A stretch of DNA of 20,411 nt from positions 1 to 20,411 of the forward strand of contig JAFGPH010000657.1 in the NCBI GenBank assembly GCA_016926135.1, read 5' to 3'. Positions 16,365 to 20,411 of this stretch are shown one piece after another (position 1 is the first letter of the stretch; every line of letters starts with the position of its first letter). Source of the stretch: Deltaproteobacteria bacterium. GTDB lineage: Bacteria > Desulfobacterota > DSM-4660 > Desulfatiglandales > HGW-15. The position numbers and the translations under genes were made by a program. The notes below the pieces were generated by a model, which was not told the origin of the DNA, did not search any database, and worked only from the letters and a program-made list of their open reading frames with translations.

Positions 16365-17147
16365 TCAACCTACTGAATCAGGGTTGATCCAACCGAATGC
16401 GTGGGGTTTGGCATTTGCACTGCTTACGGCCAGGTTTCTGGTATAGTCAACATCCACCGCCATGCGCTCTTCACAAAGGCTCGCGTCACGAGATCGAATG
16501 GCATCAATGATCGCCTTATGGCGCTTGTACATATCCAGCATCGCATCACGCGTACGTATCTGGTCCCAGCCTGTGAAAACCGTCGTGAGCAGCCTCATCA
16601 GCGACTCAACAATTAAAAGCATCAGGGGATTGCCGGCGATCTTCGCCAAGGCTATGTGAAAGGAGTTGTTGTTTTCGCCTTGTTCGCTGGGCTCAGTCTG
16701 CTCGCTCATTAGTCGACGGTTGATCTCGTCCAGCCTCTCAAGATCCTGATCCGTTGCCTTTAAGGCTGCCAACCGGACAATGCCGCACTCTATCGACATT
16801 CTAGCTTCATAGAAGTGCGAAAGGGTCAGTTCTCCAGAACTGAAAAGATCATAAGAGACCTGAAAAAGCGGTATATACTGATTATTGACAATGAAGGCGC
16901 CTCCCGAAGCCCCTGTGCGTATCTCGAGGAGACCTGATTGTTCCAGAGATTTGAGCGCTTCTCGAACCACTGCCCTGCTCACCCCGAAGAGGCTTGTAAG
17001 TTCGCGTTCCGGCGGCAATTTCCAGCCTCTTCGGATACCTTTGGACAGGATAAGGGCCTTGATCTGAGCAGCGACCTTTTCGTTCAGGCTCTCACGGGTC
17101 ACCCTGGTAAGCTGAGACCTTATAGTATTGTTTAATGGTTCAACCAT
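16365..17147 (-). CDS. GntR-family (FadR/FCD subfamily) transcriptional regulator 1
   Basis: A 260-residue regulator. The N-terminal winged helix (about 20-88) has the GntR signature LPPERELTSLFGVSRAVVREALKSLEQ with the wing RTGASGGAFIV. The FCD effector domain follows, with SFHIALAKIAGN (H164) and the second His H210 in YKRHKAIIDAI. The third metal-binding His expected near residue 232 is Asp-rich here (VDVDY), and the usual Asp four residues before H164 is Asn, so metal or ligand binding may differ. FCD regulators are usually repressors released by organic acids or acyl-CoAs. It lies directly upstream of the acyl-CoA dehydrogenase/UbiD block and likely controls it. The ATG at 17147 lacks a clear ribosome site and lies inside a palindrome; a GTG at 17102 is an alternative. 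Confidence 0.92.
   Translation of the reverse strand: MVEPLNNTIRSQLTRVTRESLNEKVAAQIKALILSKGIRRGWKLPPERELTSLFGVSRAVVREALKSLEQSGLLEIRTGASGGAFIVNNQYIPLFQVSYDLFSSGELTLSHFYEARMSIECGIVRLAALKATDQDLERLDEINRRLMSEQTEPSEQGENNNSFHIALAKIAGNPLMLLIVESLMRLLTTVFTGWDQIRTRDAMLDMYKRHKAIIDAIRSRDASLCEERMAVDVDYTRNLAVSSANAKPHAFGWINPDSVG
17135..17147. promoter_or_regulatory. Candidate GntR operator over the regulator 1 start codon
   Basis: ATGGTTCAACCAT is a perfect 13-base dyad and contains TGGT-N3-ACCA, matching the general FadR/FCD pattern TNGT-N3-ACNA. It overlaps the ATG of GntR regulator 1, a good place for autorepression. If translation really starts at the GTG at 17102, the dyad would lie in the leader. I did not find a second exact copy by eye. 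Confidence 0.5.
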
Positions 17148-17473
17148 ATGACAACTATTTCAGCAGACCATCCTCCTTGTCAAGAAAAAACTCAGTAGAC
17201 CTTTCCTTAATAAAGCGCGAATATCGTGGACAGAAGCCGGTTGCCACCCTCGCACACTCCTGGTCGAAGACAATTCAGCCCGAGTGCAAATCTTTTGTTA
17301 TATTATTAGGTTATTCGGAAAATGCGCCAAACGAAGCGGACTTTCTCGGGATGCAGGGTACGTTCTTTACCCCACGTAAAGATCGCGATAATGGAATCCT
17401 ACAATGTGCTGAAAAGGCCGGGAGGGAAATGCCCGGGCGGCCGCGGCCGCCCGAAACCACATCACGAAGATTT
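17148..17473. other. 326-base gap between the two GntR genes
   Basis: No believable gene. It holds a perfect 20-base GC palindrome just after the stop of regulator 2 (17434-17453). A weak CTTTA/TAAAG dyad separated by seven bases lies around 17369-17385. An AT-rich patch near 17290-17315 contains TATAAC on the minus strand that could be a -10 for regulator 1, without a good -35. A plus-strand open frame covers it but has no codon or family support. Confidence 0.45.
17434..17453. terminator. Perfect 20-base GC palindrome downstream of regulator 2
   Basis: CGGGCGGCCGCGGCCGCCCG is fully self-complementary and begins 21 bases after the stop of GntR regulator 2. It would form a very stable RNA stem, but with no spacer loop and no T-tract on the minus strand (GGCATTTCCC follows). 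It may act as a 3' stabilising or pausing stem, or be a protein-binding dyad. Confidence 0.4.
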
Positions 17474-18208
17474 TCACAAACCTGAAGATCCCCTTTTCTC
17501 GCGGAAGGCTTTTGCCAATTTGATCAGGTTGTCGCCGAATTCCATGGCATGTTTTCTCATGGCCTGCGCTGCCGCATCGGGATTGCGTGCCAATACCGCG
17601 TCAACAATGGGGCGGTGCATTCCCGCCGGATGTATCCACCAGGTTTCAGGTTCAACCACCTGAATCACACGCCTGGTCAGTGCCATCAGCGAACGTTCCA
17701 GGGCTTCAAGGAAGCGGTTCCCACATACCTCGGCAAGAATGTAATGGAGTGAGGTCTTCTTGTTCAGATCCTCAACCAGGGTGCTGATGGGCAATTCTTC
17801 AGCCTCGAGGGCCTCTCTCATGAGTTGATCGGATTCTCGATTTGCGTTCAGTGCGGCCAGGCGGGCTATTTCCGGTTCTATGAGAACCCTCACGTGGACC
17901 AGTTCCGGGATAGAAATCTTTTCAGCCAGGAACAGGTCAATAAATGCATTGCTCAGGTGCTCAAATGTCAGGTCCGTGACAAATGTGCCTCCCGTAACCC
18001 CTTGACGGGTTGTAAGAAACCCTGCGTTTTCGAGAACCCGTAACGACTCCCGAACCGCAACACGGCTCACCTGAAACTGCTCGGCCAGATCCCGCTCCGG
18101 AGGCAGCTTATCCCCTGGATGGAAGTGGCCAAGCAAAATGGCGTGCTTCAACTGCTCTGTCACTTCATTGGAAATCCGGGACTGCTTGATCGGTTTGAAC
18201 GAGGGCAC
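17474..18208 (-). CDS. GntR-family (FadR/FCD subfamily) transcriptional regulator 2
   Basis: A 244-residue regulator with N-terminal winged helix (LPPERDLAEQFQVSRVAVRESLRVLENAG, about 35-63; wing TTRQGVTGGTFV). The all-helical FCD domain has H155 (SLHYILAEVCGN), H198 (GMHRPIVDA) and H220 (AMRKHAMEF), so the His ligands are kept. The Asp normally four residues before the first His is Lys. Start is GTG at 18208 with AGGTGGG five bases upstream. It is divergent from the acyl-CoA synthetase at 18405 and shares a 196-base promoter region with it. Local repression of the synthetase/DctP operon and of itself is therefore the simplest reading. It differs clearly from regulator 1, so the two are not a recent tandem duplication. 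The effector is unknown, likely an organic acid or CoA ester. Confidence 0.93.
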   Translation of the reverse strand: MPSFKPIKQSRISNEVTEQLKHAILLGHFHPGDKLPPERDLAEQFQVSRVAVRESLRVLENAGFLTTRQGVTGGTFVTDLTFEHLSNAFIDLFLAEKISIPELVHVRVLIEPEIARLAALNANRESDQLMREALEAEELPISTLVEDLNKKTSLHYILAEVCGNRFLEALERSLMALTRRVIQVVEPETWWIHPAGMHRPIVDAVLARNPDAAAQAMRKHAMEFGDNLIKLAKAFREKRGSSGL

Positions 18209-18290
18209 TGTTGCCCACCTTTTCTATACCTTTTTATTCACCTTTACACGAATACCACGATCACCGCAAGAAATTTGTTAAATAATTATC

Positions 18291-18319
18291 TTGACAGAAA
18301 TATTATACCAAACTAAATT
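18291..18319 (+). promoter_or_regulatory. Sigma70-type promoter for acyl-CoA synthetase operon
   Basis: A perfect -35 TTGACA (18291-18296), a 17-base spacer and TAAATT (18314-18319, 4 of 6 match) as -10 predict transcription from about 18326, leaving a leader of about 80 bases to the ATG at 18405. An 11-base dyad CTAAATTTTAG (18313-18323) covers the -10 and is a candidate operator. Confidence 0.6.
18302..18310 (-). promoter_or_regulatory. Extended -10 promoter for GntR regulator 2
   Basis: On the minus strand TGGTATAAT gives a consensus -10 TATAAT (18307-18302) with the TGn extension (18310-18308); no good -35 is present, as is usual for extended -10 promoters. Transcription would start near 18295, about 87 bases before the GTG at 18208. 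It lies inside the spacer of the opposing plus-strand promoter. Confidence 0.5.
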
Positions 18320-18404
18320 TTAGACCGAAACAGGGCACCAAGTTCCCTTAATCTGAAAAGGGGGATATGCGGCTGCTCGATGCCGTATACCAGCGGGGGC
18401 TCAT

Positions 18405-19904
18405 ATGAATCTTGCCACGAATCTTGAAGCATCAGCCTTCTTCTTTCCCGGCAAACCGGCTGTCCGCCAGTCAGGCTGCGAAACGACATATGCGCAGCTA
18501 AACGAGCGAGCCAACCTGATCGCCACCGGCCTTATCAAAATGGGCGCGGCTCCGGGCGAACACATCGGCCTGTGTGCCCTGAACTCTGCCGACTGGATCG
18601 CCTTCTACTTCGGTGTGCTCAAGGCAGGGGCGGTGGCAGTGACGCTTTCCGGCGCCCTCACCAAGAATGAGCTGGCCATTCTTGTCGGTCATGCAAAGCC
18701 TCGTCTGGTGTTTACGACCGACGCGAAGTTGGAGGAACTGACAGCCTTAAAGAATTCGGCGGGATTGGAGAAGATCATCTGTCCCGGCGGAGACCTGAGT
18801 CTCGATCGACTCATGGGTATGGGTTCGAGATCGTTCAAGGCCCTGGACAGGGATCGTCTCGACACGGCGGCGATTCTCTATACCGGGGGCACGACCGGCA
18901 TGCCCAAGGGGGTAATGCTGAAACATGAGGGCATCCATTACTCCGCTCTCAGCGTATCCCACTCTGAGCGCTCCACAGAGTCCGACGTTGCCCTCTGCTT
19001 CCTGCCGTTCAACCATGTTTTCGGCCAAATGCACATCATGAACGCAACGATCCTGAGCGCCGGCTGCCTGGAATTGCTCCCGTCCTTCGACATGGACCTA
19101 GTCCTGGAGGCAATGCAAAGCGGTCGCTTGACCAAGTTCTTTGCCGTACCCACGGTATATATGAGGCTTCTGACCCTCGGCGACCTGGAGAAAAGGCTCG
19201 GGAGATTGCGTTACTGTTTTTCAGCCGCCGCCAGCATGCCGGTTGAGATCGTCAGGCAATGGAAGGAGCGCACAGGGATCTCCATTGCAGAAGGATATGG
19301 GATGACCGAAGCCATGCCGGTTTCCTATAATCACTACCACAGACACGTTGTCGGCTCGGTGGGATATCCGGTCAACGGCGTCGAGGTCCAGATCAGAGAT
19401 GGATCGGGAAAATCGCTGGAGCAGGGTCATGAAGGTGAGATCTGTGTCCGAGGGCCCATTGTCATGAAAGGCTACCTGAATGATCCCGAAGCGACCCGTT
19501 CTGCATTCTGGGATGGCGGCTGGTATCGTTCGGGAGACGTCGGGCTATTTGATACGGACGGTTACCTCTACATTGTCGACCGACTCAAGGACATGATCAT
19601 CACCGGGGGAGAGAACGTCTATTCGCGGGAAGTCGAGGAGTTGCTCTACAAACGACAGGAAGTGCAGGAATGTGCTGTAATCGGACTTCCGGACAAGGAA
19701 TGGGGCGAGCGGGTGACGGCGATCATTGTTCCAAAGCCGGGAATGACGATCGCCCCGGAGGATCTGAAATCTTTCCTCAAACCGTATCTTTCGGCCTTCA
19801 AGGTTCCAAAGGAGTTTTTCGTGATCGATGAAATGCCGAAAAACCCTGCAGGCAAGATCTTGAAACGGGAGCTTAAAAGGCAGTTTATCGGCGGCAGCGA
19901 ATAG
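18405..19904 (+). CDS. AMP-forming acyl-CoA synthetase (class I adenylate-forming ligase)
   Basis: A 499-residue enzyme activating a carboxylic acid to its CoA thioester via an acyl-AMP. Motifs in order: the P-loop YTGGTTGMPKGV (159-170); LPFNHVFGQMH (200-210) in the acid pocket; YGMTEAMP (298-305); RSGDVG with D378 for AMP ribose; the hinge DRLKDMIITGGENVY (392-406); and C-terminal PAGKILKREL with the adenylation Lys 484. Full length and apparently intact. The ATG has GGGGG five bases upstream. It is the first gene of a plus-strand operon, with a DctP-type binding protein 64 bases later, suggesting uptake coupled to activation. Acid specificity (fatty, aromatic, branched) is not readable by eye; long-chain FadD-like annotation would be a guess. 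Confidence 0.95.
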   Translation: MNLATNLEASAFFFPGKPAVRQSGCETTYAQLNERANLIATGLIKMGAAPGEHIGLCALNSADWIAFYFGVLKAGAVAVTLSGALTKNELAILVGHAKPRLVFTTDAKLEELTALKNSAGLEKIICPGGDLSLDRLMGMGSRSFKALDRDRLDTAAILYTGGTTGMPKGVMLKHEGIHYSALSVSHSERSTESDVALCFLPFNHVFGQMHIMNATILSAGCLELLPSFDMDLVLEAMQSGRLTKFFAVPTVYMRLLTLGDLEKRLGRLRYCFSAAASMPVEIVRQWKERTGISIAEGYGMTEAMPVSYNHYHRHVVGSVGYPVNGVEVQIRDGSGKSLEQGHEGEICVRGPIVMKGYLNDPEATRSAFWDGGWYRSGDVGLFDTDGYLYIVDRLKDMIITGGENVYSREVEELLYKRQEVQECAVIGLPDKEWGERVTAIIVPKPGMTIAPEDLKSFLKPYLSAFKVPKEFFVIDEMPKNPAGKILKRELKRQFIGGSE

Positions 19905-19968
19905 TCGCTTGCAGTCGGATATCATCTTACGAGAAGTAGGATTTTCAATTCAATGGGAGGTGCAGGAG

Positions 19969-20411
19969 ATGAAAAGAAGTCTTTCGGTTTCATGGGTAGC
20001 ATGTCTGACGATGGCTGCATTCATGATCATGGCTTTTCCATTCAGGGCGGGCGCGGAGCAGATCAAGCTGAGATATTCGGTCATATGGCCCCAGATGCAC
20101 CCCATAACCAAATTGATGGTCCAGTGGGGCAAGGATGTTGAAAAGGCAACCCAGGGCCGCGTAAAGACCACGATGTTTGCAAGCAACACCCTCTCTCCCC
20201 CGATGCAGGCTTATGACGCCACGGTGAAGGGGATCGTGGATGTGTGCGGTAACCTGCTGGCCTATTCACCGGGTCGGCTGCCGCTCTCCGAGGTGCTGCA
20301 ACAGCCTCTCGGGTATAGAAACGGGTACCAGGCCACCAAACTGGCCAATGCGTACTACGAGAAGTTCAAACCCAAGGAATTCGACGATGTGAAGGTCATG
20401 TACCTCCACGG
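19969..20411 (+). CDS. DctP-family TRAP transporter substrate-binding protein (partial, runs off right edge)
   Basis: An open frame from the ATG at 19969 to the window end, 147 codons. A very good ribosome site (GGGAGGTGCAGGAG) precedes it. Residues 1-29 are a signal peptide (hydrophobic LTMAAFMIMAFPF, cleavage near AGA). The mature start IKLRYSVIWPQMHPITKLM and WGKDVEKATQGRV match the opening of DctP-type extracytoplasmic receptors, which typically begin with a beta strand, then a His/Pro turn and a long amphipathic helix. It differs from the TAXI protein at 12287, so this locus serves two TRAP classes. DctQ and DctM genes would be expected just beyond the window. The ligand is unknown, likely the acid activated by the upstream synthetase. 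Confidence 0.87.
   Translation, partial: MKRSLSVSWVACLTMAAFMIMAFPFRAGAEQIKLRYSVIWPQMHPITKLMVQWGKDVEKATQGRVKTTMFASNTLSPPMQAYDATVKGIVDVCGNLLAYSPGRLPLSEVLQQPLGYRNGYQATKLANAYYEKFKPKEFDDVKVMYLH

Noticed and set aside
17135..17485. Plus-strand 116-codon frame in the gap between the GntR genes
   Set aside because: No ribosome site or recognisable pattern, Arg/Ser/Pro-rich, and it runs into the antisense of regulator 2 and across a GC palindrome.

Overview
The window looks like part of the chromosome of a strictly anaerobic, Desulfobacterota-type bacterium (the sulfate-reducing or syntrophic former Deltaproteobacteria). That is an inference from gene content: AprA-like flavoproteins with tiny 2x[4Fe-4S] ferredoxins, paired acyl-CoA dehydrogenases, a UbiD decarboxylase, TRAP/TAXI transporters and FCD-type GntR regulators. 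I see no rRNA, tRNA, CRISPR array, phage gene or transposase.

Layout. (1) 1-3124, minus strand: a translationally coupled pair, an exported protein-L-isoaspartate methyltransferase (pcm) followed by a large membrane protein with a spermidine-synthase-like domain that runs off the left edge. By eye this part is more GC-rich than the rest and looks like housekeeping. (2) 3353-16072, minus strand: a catabolic block. In transcription order it runs acyl-CoA dehydrogenase, UbiD decarboxylase, TAXI binding protein, fused TRAP permease, metal-dependent amidohydrolase, AprA-like flavoprotein, AprB-like ferredoxin, second AprA-like flavoprotein, second acyl-CoA dehydrogenase, second ferredoxin. It is broken by a MITE-like element (9923-10049) and a probable terminator (8799-8817), so it is likely two or more transcripts. 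(3) 16365-18208, minus strand: two different FadR/FCD-type GntR repressors. (4) 18405-20411, plus strand: an acyl-CoA synthetase and the start of a DctP-type TRAP binding protein, transcribed divergently from the second repressor through a shared promoter region.

How the genes may work together (inference). Organic acids are captured by TAXI and DctP systems and activated by the CoA ligase. They are oxidised by the two acyl-CoA dehydrogenases and trimmed by UbiD (prFMN-dependent decarboxylation) and by the amidohydrolase (hydrolysis or decarboxylation). The two AprA-like flavoproteins with their private ferredoxins would carry redox steps or electron transfer. No electron-transfer flavoprotein, Qmo or UbiX gene lies in the window. 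The substrate cannot be named from sequence; an aromatic or unsaturated carboxylic acid is the best guess because of UbiD.

The most novel-looking part is 3353-8690. It holds two stripped-down AprA/AprB-like flavoprotein-ferredoxin sets in a fatty- or aromatic-acid catabolic context rather than with sulfate-reduction genes, one of them interleaved with an acyl-CoA dehydrogenase.
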